Of a stretch of DNA of 11,597 nucleotides, positions 5,884 through 11,597 are shown piece by piece (position 1 is the first letter of the stretch; each line of letters starts with the position of its first letter). Source of the stretch: RYN-428 sp035648595 (GTDB lineage: Bacteria > Planctomycetota > Phycisphaerae > Tepidisphaerales > Tepidisphaeraceae); contig DASRLH010000135.1 in assembly GCA_035648595.1 (NCBI GenBank), forward strand, positions 1 through 11,597, read 5' to 3'. Position numbers and translations under genes: made by a program. The notes under the pieces are model-generated. The model searched no databases and was not told where the DNA came from. It worked only from the letters and a program-made list of their open reading frames with translations.

Positions 5884-6240
5884 CCGCTTCACATAGACGC
5901 GGCGTCCTCGCCGCGTGCCTTCTCCGCAGGCGCGGCGCGAGCAAAAGCGACGGGGACGTCGCTTCTACGTAGACGCGGCGTCCCCGCCACATTTCTTCTC
6001 CGTGGGCGCGGCGCGAGCGAAAGCGACGAGGCCGTCGCTTCTGCGTAGACGCGGCGTCCTCGCCGCGTTTCTTCTCCGTGGGCGCGGCGCGAGCGAAAGC
6101 GACGAGGCCGTCGCTTCTACGTAGACGCGGTGGCCTCGCCGCGTTTCTTCTCCGCGGGCGCGGCGCGAGCGAAAGCGACGAGGCCGTCGCTTGTGCGTAG
6201 ACGCGGCGTCCTCGCCGCGTTTCTCTTGGGCAGGCGCAAC
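5884..6240. repeat. 76-bp tandem array of paired REP palindromes (BIME array)
   Basis: The unit repeats with an exact 76-base period: TAGACGCGG occurs at 5894, 5970, 6046, 6122 and 6198, giving about 4.7 copies. Each unit holds two inverted REP-like hairpins. One is GTAG followed by ACGCGGCG-TCCT-CGCCGCGT. The other is AAGCGACG-AGGC-CGTCGCTT followed by CTAC. Adjacent units meet as CTACGTAG (5965-5972 and 6117-6124), and some junctions have decayed (CTGC, GTGC). A GTAG tetranucleotide at the foot of an imperfect hairpin is the classical REP form recognised by RAYT transposases. The array starts five bases past the stop codon of just such a gene. The short reading frames across it are artefacts of the repeat. 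Confidence 0.92.
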
Positions 6241-6244
6241 ACGA

Positions 6245-7054
6245 TCAGGAAACGTGAACATTGCTTCTACGAGGGTTATCGCGAATATATCGAGTCACCC
6301 TTTCCAATTGATCGGCGGATCGAATGATGTGATCGAAGGTCTCTTTTTGCCAGAACGCGCCGGACCGTCCCAGGATTCGGTTGATGCGGTGCGAAGTGAA
6401 CGACTTCCATCGCTGAAGGATCTGAGAAAGGGCGTGCCCGGGCAACGGCGTCACCAGCACATGCACGTGATTCGGCATCACCACTGATTCGCCCAAGGCA
6501 TAGCGTTGGCCGTCGAAATACCGAATTGCATCTTCCACGACCCGCCTCAGATCGGGCCGGCGCAGCAAGCATTCGCCATGGCACTCATCGAGCCATCGTT
6601 CCCAAGTGGCCGTGAAGTTATGGGAATATTCATCGATCTGCATTTGGCTGCGAGGCGGCGGATTGCGCGCCAGCCACACCTCTCGCTCGCGCAACCATTC
6701 GCGGACGCGCTGGGCGGGAATGGAGTCGGCGGTTCGCCAGGTGACGAAATAGGTGACTCCTCCCTGGCGCCAATGAGGCAAATTCCCGCCGCGAACGTGG
6801 CCAACGCCTTCAGAGGGCTTAAATACGCCAAGAATGAAAGTAGAAGCGGAGTCCCCGCCGCTTCCGATTTTGTTTGTCGAAGGAGATGAAGCGACGGGGA
6901 CGTCGCTACTACGTGTCGCCAGCGCCGGCGCGGGACTGGTGGGCGCGCCGGGCGCAAACGTAGAAGCGGCGGCCTCACCGCTTTCGGCGCCGTTCGCCGG
7001 CGGGGATGAAGCGACGGGGACATCGCTTCTACTTTGTCCCGCTTCAGAGTTCAT
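6245..7054 (-). CDS. rayT: REP-associated tyrosine transposase (RAYT, Y1 family) with REP-encoded N-terminus
   Basis: This is a single-strand DNA transposase of the IS200/Y1 type, thought to act on REP sequences. The HUH metal-binding motif is H196-V-H198 in VVMPNHVHVLVTPL, and the catalytic tyrosine is probably Y256 in RYIRDNP. The usual N-terminal strand is LPHWRQGGVTYFVTWR (92-107). Normal family length is about 150-200 residues, which matches residues 92-269. Residues 1-80 are an addition: two similar blocks, SDVPVASSPPANGAESGEAAASTF (10-33) and SDVPVASSPSTNKIGSGGDSASTF (50-73), are translations of two BIME units. The ATG at 7054 has GGAAGG close upstream. A TTG at 6781 would remove the extension but has a poor ribosome site. 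The gene lies 15 bases downstream of the peroxiredoxin and may be co-transcribed with it. Confidence 0.88.
   Translation of the reverse strand: MNSEAGQSRSDVPVASSPPANGAESGEAAASTFAPGAPTSPAPALATRSSDVPVASSPSTNKIGSGGDSASTFILGVFKPSEGVGHVRGGNLPHWRQGGVTYFVTWRTADSIPAQRVREWLREREVWLARNPPPRSQMQIDEYSHNFTATWERWLDECHGECLLRRPDLRRVVEDAIRYFDGQRYALGESVVMPNHVHVLVTPLPGHALSQILQRWKSFTSHRINRILGRSGAFWQKETFDHIIRSADQLERVTRYIRDNPRRSNVHVS
6840..6912. repeat. BIME unit within the RAYT 5' region (unit A)
   Basis: This 73-base unit begins GTAGAAGCGG and ends CGCTACTAC. It contains two hairpins pointing towards each other, GAAGCGG/CCGCTTC and AGCGAC/GTCGCT. It lies in the coding frame of the RAYT extension and is the same length and layout as unit B. 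Confidence 0.85.
6960..7032. repeat. BIME unit within the RAYT 5' region (unit B)
   Basis: This second 73-base unit begins GTAGAAGCGG and ends CGCTTCTAC, 120 bases after unit A starts. It is bounded by GTAG (6960-6963) and CTAC (7029-7032) and encodes the first SDVPVASS block of the transposase extension. The 47-base spacer between the two units encodes a Pro/Ala-rich linker. Confidence 0.87.
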
Positions 7055-7069
7055 CGTCGCCTTCCGCTC

Positions 7070-7537
7070 TCACGCCTGTGCCACCAATCGTGCCAGGTCG
7101 TCCACATTCCTGGGTTCGCGCATCGGCACTTCCGCGTAATGGGCGATTTTCCCGTTTGCGTCAATGATGACGGTGCCGCGTTTGGTGCAGTTGTACGGTT
7201 CCTCGCCGGCCCACATTCCGTACGCCTTGGCCATTTTGCGAGTGGGATCCGACAGGAGCGGATAGGGAATCTTGTATTTGCTCTTGTACTCGGCATGACT
7301 GAAGGGGCTGTCGCAGCTTACGCCAAAAACGACCGTATCGGCCGACCCGGCAATTTTCGGCAAGTCCGCGCCAAACGCGCAATGCTCAGTCGTACACACC
7401 GGCGAAAAATCCATCGGGTAAAACAGCAGCACGACCTTCTTGCCGCGCAGCGATGAAAGCTTCACCTTCGCCTTGTTCTCGTCCATCAATTCGAAATCGG
7501 GGGCGGCATCGCCCTTCTTCAATGTGGCTTCGCTCAT
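7070..7537 (-). CDS. bcp: Thiol peroxidase, BCP/PrxQ-type peroxiredoxin
   Basis: This cytoplasmic enzyme reduces hydrogen peroxide and organic hydroperoxides using thiols and is usually recycled by thioredoxin. The 155-residue length is normal for the family. The active-site stretch FYPMDFSPVCTTEHC (39-53) carries the peroxidatic Cys48, with Cys53 five residues on as in atypical 2-Cys BCP proteins. The thioredoxin-fold start (KGDAAPDFELMDENKAKVKLSSLRGKKVVLLFYP, 8-41), GVSCDSPFSHAEYKSKYKIPYPLLSDP (72-98) and KRGTVIIDANGKI (119-131) with its Arg are all in order. The ATG at 7537 is preferred: GGAG lies six bases before it. The ATG at 7549 and a further upstream in-frame start have no such site. 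A promoter lies about 50 bases upstream. The RAYT gene follows after 15 bases. Confidence 0.93.
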   Translation of the reverse strand: MSEATLKKGDAAPDFELMDENKAKVKLSSLRGKKVVLLFYPMDFSPVCTTEHCAFGADLPKIAGSADTVVFGVSCDSPFSHAEYKSKYKIPYPLLSDPTRKMAKAYGMWAGEEPYNCTKRGTVIIDANGKIAHYAEVPMREPRNVDDLARLVAQA

Positions 7538-7588
7538 CAGATGCTCCATAAAGTAACCATCGTCCCGACGCTCCGGCCGGTGAAGGCG

Positions 7589-7616
7589 ATGATAGGAAGC
7601 CCGCCCAATGAGGCAA
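7589..7616 (-). promoter_or_regulatory. Promoter candidate for the peroxiredoxin gene
   Basis: On the minus strand TTGCCT (7616-7611) and TATCAT (7594-7589) are 16 bases apart. Transcription would start near 7582, giving a leader of about 45 bases that ends in the GGAG ribosome site. Confidence 0.4.
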
Positions 7617-7626
7617 GTGACGGCTG

Positions 7627-7669
7627 TATAATGCGGCCTCCCGGCGCGCAAGGGACGCGCTTCGGGAGG
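7627..7669 (+). promoter_or_regulatory. TATAAT followed by a strong GC hairpin
   Basis: TATAAT reads on the plus strand at 7627-7632. Just after it CCTCCCG-GCGCG (7637-7648) can pair with CGCGC-TT-CGGGAGG (7656-7669), a 12-bp stem with a two-base bulge. A plus-strand transcript from this box would start inside the hairpin, so the two may be unrelated. It may serve the secreted-protein gene at 7898 through a long leader. The -35 region is poor. Confidence 0.25.
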
Positions 7670-7897
7670 AACGCGTGATAATCGCGCGGGCGCGTGGCAC
7701 AACAGATTCCGTTAGACTCCCCGCCTCGCGCGAGCAAATTCACAAAGGGGCTCAGAGCGGGGCGATCGCGCAACCCAAAGAAAGAGGGAAACCACGAATG
7801 GACACGAATGCAGCCTCGACAAGATTTCGCGGGATATCTTCGCAGGAGCCGCAGAGACATTTTTAACGTTGAATGGCACTTTTGTCAGGAGTTTCTT
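7670..7897 (+). other. Non-coding stretch before the secreted-protein gene, with repeat remnant
   Basis: The 360 bases between the divergent starts at 7537 and 7898 hold the two promoter candidates, the hairpin at 7637-7669, and a short direct repeat, ACCACGAATGGACACGAATG (7792-7811). This last motif resembles a dispersed intergenic repeat that I recall from planctomycete and verrucomicrobial genomes. The reading frame is open upstream to 7694, but that part looks like translated repeat, not protein. No other gene is supported. Confidence 0.5.
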
Positions 7898-8461
7898 ATG
7901 TCCGCTTCGCGCTTCATCATTCATCCGTTCGACCCGGCTCGCGGCGAGCCTCGGACATTCATCATTTTCTTCCTGCTGCTTTGCGCATCGGGCGCCTTCG
8001 CCGCCCCCGCGACGCAGCCGGCCACTCAACCCGCGAAGGTGGTTCAGCAATCGCTGGATGGCACGATTCTGCTGCACGCCCGCGACGTCAGCATTCACGG
8101 CACTACCGTCCGCTACGAGCCCAATCCACACAAAAACACCGTCGGCTACTGGATGAAGAAAGAGGACTGGGTGAGCTGGGACTTTCAGGTGGATCATCCA
8201 GGCCGTTTCAACGTCGTAATCCTTCAGGGCTGCGGCAAAGGTTCCGGCGGGGCGCAGGTCGCATTCTCCGTTGCCGGCCAAACGCTCAAAACCATCGTGC
8301 AAGACACCGGCGGATTCCAAAACTTCGTTTCGCGCGACATCGGCTCGGTTCAGCTTGCGGCGGGAAAATACACGCTAAGCGTCAAGCCGATCACCAAGCC
8401 GGGAGTGGCCGTCATGGACCTCCGCTCGGTCACGCTCAAGCCTGCGGAAACGGCACCTTAA
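7898..8461 (+). CDS. Secreted beta-sandwich protein, carbohydrate-binding-like domain
   Basis: The 187-residue product has a signal sequence with hydrophobic core at about 21-33 and probable cleavage after AFA (35), then a short Thr/Pro/Gln linker (APATQPATQPA). The domain from about 48 to 182 is recognisable: HARDVSIHG, VGYWMKKEDWVSWDFQVDHPGRFNVVILQGCG (82-113), GGAQVAFSVAGQTLKTIVQDTGGFQNF (117-143), DIGSVQLAAGKYTLSVKPI (147-165) and AVMDLRSVTLKP (171-182). This module is frequently found at the end of planctomycete sulfatases and glycoside hydrolases and looks like a sugar-binding beta-sandwich. Here it stands alone, so it may bind glycans or cell-surface partners without a catalytic domain. 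AGGAG lies seven bases before the ATG at 7898. The long polar N-terminus before the hydrophobic core is unusual. A half-copy of the fold-back repeat follows the stop after four bases. Confidence 0.78.
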   Translation: MSASRFIIHPFDPARGEPRTFIIFFLLLCASGAFAAPATQPATQPAKVVQQSLDGTILLHARDVSIHGTTVRYEPNPHKNTVGYWMKKEDWVSWDFQVDHPGRFNVVILQGCGKGSGGAQVAFSVAGQTLKTIVQDTGGFQNFVSRDIGSVQLAAGKYTLSVKPITKPGVAVMDLRSVTLKPAETAP

Positions 8462-8465
8462 GTTG

Positions 8466-8554
8466 AACGCGCCCTTTGAATTTTCCGCTCTTTCCGCATT
8501 TGAATTTGTTTCGGATTTCGTGCTTCGGATTTCGGATTTTCACCCGTCACTTGG
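8466..8554. repeat. Half-element of the fold-back repeat, copy 2
   Basis: This 89-base stretch contains one arm only. On the minus strand it reads CCAAGTGACGGGTGAAAATC, then the ATCCGAAATCCGAAGCAC arm, then the inner GCGGAAAATTCAAAGGGCGC segment. It matches the left half of copy 1 in order and nearly base for base: 8466-8488 is a perfect 23-base inverted match to 2513-2535. It starts four bases after the stop codon of the secreted-protein gene. Confidence 0.88.
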
Positions 8555-8610
8555 GTTGTGGACGTGAAATCCGGCCAGTATTAAAACTGGAATGCTCGGC
8601 CCCTCGCGGC

Positions 8611-8616
8611 TATATT
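8611..8616 (+). promoter_or_regulatory. -10 box candidate for sppA
   Basis: TATATT at 8611-8616 would place the transcript start near 8624, about 28 bases before the sppA ATG. The -35 hexamer at normal spacing is weak. The small hairpin CCAGT-ATTAAA-ACTGG (8575-8590) lies just upstream. Confidence 0.3.
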
Positions 8617-8651
8617 CATTGGGTCTGCACCACCCGTACCTTGGAGATTTC

Positions 8652-10631
8652 ATGAAAGTTTTGTTTGCAGCCGGGTTGTTGGCACTCGCGGGGATCGCCT
8701 TGGCCGAGCAGAAACCGCCCACGCCCACGACGCAAGCCGGCGGGGTGATCGCTGTCGGCAACGACGGGACGCGGCTCAGAATTGACGCACCCGCCAAACC
8801 TTCGGCGAAGCGTCCGACAAGCGACACGAACACGGACGACGCGGATGAATCGGATGATACCGACAAGTCCGAAAAGCCCGGCGAGCTGATCAAAAAACTC
8901 AAAGACCTGGAAAAAAAGCAGGCCAAAAAAACCAAGATCGCTTTCTTCGATTTGTCCACGCGCCCAGTGGAAGAGCAGCCGATGGCGTTTTCCATTTTTG
9001 GCGATGATGCGTCCATGACCCTGCGCTCGCTCGTCGAGCGACTCCATAAGGCGCGCGATGACAAGAACATCAAGGGCGTGCTCATCACCCTCGGCGACGG
9101 CGGCGTCGATTTCTCGCAGGCCCAGGAACTGCGGGATGCGCTGGCCCAGATCACCAAGGCCGGCAAGGCCACCTATGTATACGCCGACAGCTACGATACC
9201 GATACCTACACCGTGGCCACCGGCGCCAAGCACATCTGCCTCCTGTCCGGAGGCGAAGTCATGATCCCCGGCGTGGGGTTGGAAACAACATTCTACAAAG
9301 GCCTTTTCGATAAGATCGGCGTAAAAGCCGACTACGTGCAGATCGGCGAGTACAAAGGCGCCGACGAAGAATACACCCGCACCCAGGCCAGCCCCGAACT
9401 CAAGGGCGAACTGACCAAGCTCACCGCCGGCCTGTATCAGCAAATCGTCGATGGCATCGCCGCGCATCGGAACATCTCGAAAGATGATGTGAAAGCGGTC
9501 ATCGATCAGACGATCCTCACCGGCGATGAGGCCAAATCCAAAGGCCTGGTGGATGAATTGACCGACCAGGATGGCCTGCGACAAATCATCACCAAGAACG
9601 TCGGCAATGAAGTCGATCTGGTGCACGACTATGGCCGCAACCCGCGCGAGGCGGTGGACATCAACAACCCCATTCAGCTTTTCTCGCTGCTGATGAAAAA
9701 GCCGGCGCCCGAGTCGGATAAGCCGCAGGTTGCCCTCATCTACGCCAGCGGCGTGATCGTGGATGGGGATGGCGGGGACGGGCTGTTCAGCGAGCAAGGC
9801 GTCGGTTCGGAGGACATGCGCAAAGCCATGCGCATCGCCGCCCGCGATGAGAACATCAAGGCGATCGTCATTCGCATCAATTCGCCCGGCGGCAGCGCGC
9901 TGGCCAGCGAAGTGATGTGGCAGGCGGTGCGCCACGCCGCCGAGAAAAAACCCGTCATCATCAGCATCGGATCGATGGCCGCCAGCGGCGGGTATTACCT
10001 GGCCTCGGCGGGCGATAAAATCTTCGCCGACCCCTCCGCCATCGTCGGCTCCATCGGCGTCGTCGGCGGCAAGTTCGTCTACAAAGGCCTCTACGACTGG
10101 GCCGGCGTCCACACCGAAGCCTTCTCCAAGGGCAAAAACGCCGGCCTGTTCAGCTCCAGCGAGCCGTGGACCGACAAGCAAAAGGAGATGGTCACCCACT
10201 GGATGGAAGGCACCTATAAGCAATTCACCCAGCGCGTGATGAAGACCCGCACGGGCAAGATCAAGGACATCGACAAAGTCGCCCGCGGCCGCATCTTCCT
10301 GGCCAAGGACGCCAAGGCCCTGGGAATGGTTGACGAAATCGGCGGCACCGACGACGCCCTGGCCTACGCCGCCCATCGCGTCGGTCTTGAGCCGGGAAAA
10401 TATGATGTCCGCATCGTCCCCGCCCCCAAGACGCTTGGGGACCTGATCATGGGCGGCGGCGCCGAGGCGGCGTTTGCCTTCAAACCCAAAATCGAAATCG
10501 GCGCGGATTCGATTCTTGGCGCCGCCTCCCCCGCCGTTCGCAAAACCCTCGCCCGCAACCTGCATTTGCTACAGATTCTCCAGGAACGGCCGATCGTGCT
10601 CATGACGCCGTTTGATGTGACGATCAAGTGA
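8652..10631 (+). CDS. sppA: Signal peptide peptidase SppA, long (67K) type
   Basis: This serine/lysine protease degrades signal peptides left in the membrane after protein export. The product is 659 residues from the ATG at 8652, which has GGAG five bases before it; an ATG at 8592 would add 20 residues before the signal peptide. Residues 1-18 are a Sec signal sequence ending ALA. An acidic disordered linker follows (about 55-78), then two tandem ClpP-like halves as in E. coli SppA. The catalytic Lys is K235 in GEYKGADEEYTR (equivalent to YKSAVEPF). The Ser is S445 in SMAASGGYYLASAGDKIFADPSAIVGSIGVVGG. The conserved RINSPGGSALASE is at 409-420. Both catalytic residues are intact. No membrane segment other than the signal peptide is evident, so the enzyme may be released or held through oligomerisation. 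The fold-back repeats flank the gene on both sides. Confidence 0.95.
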   Translation: MKVLFAAGLLALAGIALAEQKPPTPTTQAGGVIAVGNDGTRLRIDAPAKPSAKRPTSDTNTDDADESDDTDKSEKPGELIKKLKDLEKKQAKKTKIAFFDLSTRPVEEQPMAFSIFGDDASMTLRSLVERLHKARDDKNIKGVLITLGDGGVDFSQAQELRDALAQITKAGKATYVYADSYDTDTYTVATGAKHICLLSGGEVMIPGVGLETTFYKGLFDKIGVKADYVQIGEYKGADEEYTRTQASPELKGELTKLTAGLYQQIVDGIAAHRNISKDDVKAVIDQTILTGDEAKSKGLVDELTDQDGLRQIITKNVGNEVDLVHDYGRNPREAVDINNPIQLFSLLMKKPAPESDKPQVALIYASGVIVDGDGGDGLFSEQGVGSEDMRKAMRIAARDENIKAIVIRINSPGGSALASEVMWQAVRHAAEKKPVIISIGSMAASGGYYLASAGDKIFADPSAIVGSIGVVGGKFVYKGLYDWAGVHTEAFSKGKNAGLFSSSEPWTDKQKEMVTHWMEGTYKQFTQRVMKTRTGKIKDIDKVARGRIFLAKDAKALGMVDEIGGTDDALAYAAHRVGLEPGKYDVRIVPAPKTLGDLIMGGGAEAAFAFKPKIEIGADSILGAASPAVRKTLARNLHLLQILQERPIVLMTPFDVTIK

Positions 10632-10675
10632 AATCCGGGCCACGACAATCAGCCGAAGCTGGGCGGACAACCCCC

Positions 10676-10878
10676 GGTGAAGGCTGAAAATCCGAAATCC
10701 GAAGCACGAAATCCGAAATAAATTCGAATGTAAGAGAAGCGGAAAATTCAAGGGGTGTTTCCGTGGTTGACTTTCGAGTTCTCACCGATTCGCAGGATAT
10801 CCTCGAAGCTTTGTTTTGAAATTTCCTGTTTCTGAATTTGGATTTGTTTCGGATTTCGTGCTTCGGATTTCGGATTTT
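10676..10878. repeat. Fold-back repeat, copy 3
   Basis: Perfect 32-bp inverted arms lie at 10687-10718 and 10847-10878, separated by 128 bases. The left side contains the shared inner segment AAGCGGAAAATTCAAG (10737-10752), and the left end GGTGAAGGCTGAAAATCC is a diverged form of the end seen in copies 1 and 2. The centre is longer than in copy 1. The element lies 45 bases after the sppA stop and ends 20 bases before the next gene. Confidence 0.9.
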
Positions 10879-10898
10879 TCCCTTGAGGAATCCGACCG

Positions 10899-11438
10899 AT
10901 GTTCGTCTTCGGGAAGCGCGATGATGAGGAATCAGCAGGTCCTCGCGTCAGCGCGCGACTCTGCACGAACACCTACACCGGCAAGTACCCCACCGTCGGC
11001 CTGTATGACTGCCGGGCGCGCAAGATCTGGGTCTGCAAGCCGCTGGCCGGCCAGGCCATCCGAACTTCGCACGCCCGGCTGATCACCGGGTCGGACAACG
11101 CCGTCAGCACCGCCTGGAAAGACCGCTTCCTGTGCTTCTGGTTCTACACGCCAAACACCGGGGAAGGCTTCATCCACGGCTACCCCATCGAATGGGATGA
11201 AGCCCACCTCCTGGTGCGCATCGACCCCAATTGGGACTACGACCGCCAGAAGTTCATCCCCGCCGAACTGGAAGATCAGGTCACCGAAAACCTCGAACGC
11301 CAGCACAAGCACGGCGAACGCATCTTCGAGTTCTTCCGCAACGTGAAACGCAAATACCCCTTCAGCCTGCATTTCATCGGCCAGCGCGCCACCGAATCTC
11401 TCTTTTACGTGAAACGCATTGAGGCAAACGCCGCTTGA
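10899..11438 (+). CDS. Cytoplasmic protein of unknown family (179 aa)
   Basis: I do not recognise this protein. The ATG at 10899 follows TTGAGGAA (10883-10890) at eight bases. There is no signal peptide or membrane segment. The first half contains short Cys-bearing strands (RLCTNTYTGKYPTVGLYDCRARKIWVCKPLAG, 20-51) and an aromatic stretch (TAWKDRFLCFWFYTPNTGEGFIHGYPIEWDEAHLLVRIDPNWD, 71-113). The second half is a charged helix (AELEDQVTENLERQHKHGERIFEFFRNVKRKYPF, 122-155) ending in a strand SLFYVKRIEA. The codon use is that of its neighbours, so it is probably a real gene. It directly follows a fold-back repeat that occupies most of its upstream region, so its promoter must lie in or next to the repeat. 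Confidence 0.68.
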   Translation: MFVFGKRDDEESAGPRVSARLCTNTYTGKYPTVGLYDCRARKIWVCKPLAGQAIRTSHARLITGSDNAVSTAWKDRFLCFWFYTPNTGEGFIHGYPIEWDEAHLLVRIDPNWDYDRQKFIPAELEDQVTENLERQHKHGERIFEFFRNVKRKYPFSLHFIGQRATESLFYVKRIEANAA

Positions 11439-11475
11439 AGGGCGCGGCACTCCTGGCAGGCTCCCCAACTGCTCC

Positions 11476-11490
11476 CTCGGTACGTCCGAG
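11476..11490. repeat. Small palindrome CTCGG-TACGT-CCGAG
   Basis: Perfect five-base arms flank a five-base loop 38 bases after the last gene. It lies in a stretch (11439-11597) with no supported gene and may form part of the same repeat cluster as the hairpin near the window end. Confidence 0.4.
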
Positions 11491-11565
11491 CGCGGATGGG
11501 GGTGGCCTGATGAAAGCGACGCCTCCGTTGTCATCCGGCTTCTGTTGCGCGGGCAAAGCGCTTCT

Positions 11566-11591
11566 CCCTCTCCCGGTACTCCGGGGGAGGG
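11566..11591. repeat. Hairpin CCCTCTCCCGG-TACT-CCGGGGGAGGG
   Basis: Arms at 11566-11576 and 11581-11591 match at 10 of 11 positions around TACT, followed by TCGGGG to the window edge. Sequences of the type CCCTCTCCCGGTACTCCGGGAGAGGG recur between genes in planctomycete genomes as I recall them. The repeat probably continues past the window. Confidence 0.7.
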
Positions 11592-11597
11592 TCGGGG

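Noticed and set aside
5884..6240. CRISPR-like regular repeat array
   Set aside because: The units are contiguous 76-base tandem copies with no unique spacers, each unit contains two GTAG-footed palindromes, and no cas gene is near; a RAYT gene is adjacent.
7070..7702. Extended 210-codon peroxiredoxin
   Set aside because: The extra residues precede the conserved N-terminus, overlap the promoter, and read like untranslated sequence; the ATG at 7537 has a good ribosome site and gives the normal family length.
8616..10565. Long open frame of 649 codons on the minus strand
   Set aside because: It lies wholly antisense to sppA, whose domains and catalytic residues are intact; the open frame follows from GC-rich codon bias.

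Overview
The window is GC-rich chromosomal DNA. It most resembles a planctomycete (Phycisphaerae-like lineage) or a close relative. The reasons are the codon use, secreted proteins of planctomycete type, many dispersed palindromic intergenic repeats, and mostly single-gene units. The lineage is inferred from style; no rRNA or marker gene is present, and I found no tRNA or CRISPR array.

Layout: (1) 3-602, the end of a heme-copper oxidase subunit III gene, open at the window edge. (2) 603-1012 has no gene, only a long inverted repeat and two hairpins. (3) 1013-1654, minus strand, is a compact regulatory unit: a -10 box, a c-di-AMP (ydaO/yuaA-type) riboswitch, an intrinsic-terminator hairpin, and a 72-residue protein of unknown family with a strong Shine-Dalgarno. 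(4) 1741-2397, a lipoprotein. (5) 2419-2619, a fold-back repeat. (6) 2616-3605 minus, an HPr-kinase-like protein whose ATP-binding motif is lost. (7) 3803-4570 plus, a one-TM protein, overlapping tail to tail an MFS transporter (4530-5852 minus). (8) 5884-7069, a REP/BIME region with its RAYT transposase: a 76-bp tandem palindrome array downstream of the gene and two BIMEs inside the gene's 5' part. (9) 7070-7537 minus, a BCP/PrxQ peroxiredoxin 15 bases upstream of the RAYT. (10) 7898-8461 plus, a secreted carbohydrate-binding-like beta-sandwich protein. (11) 8652-10631 plus, a full-length SppA-type signal peptide peptidase. (12) 10899-11438 plus, an unrecognised cytoplasmic protein, then repeat-rich sequence to the end.

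The genes do not form one pathway. Most are single-gene units separated by repeats. Two observations deserve most attention. One is the c-di-AMP riboswitch that appears to control only one small uncharacterised protein. The other is the RAYT locus, where the REP sequences are read through as a repetitive N-terminal extension of the transposase. A fold-back repeat family built on AAATCCGAAATCCGAAGCAC occurs three times, each time just after the stop codon of an exported-protein gene.
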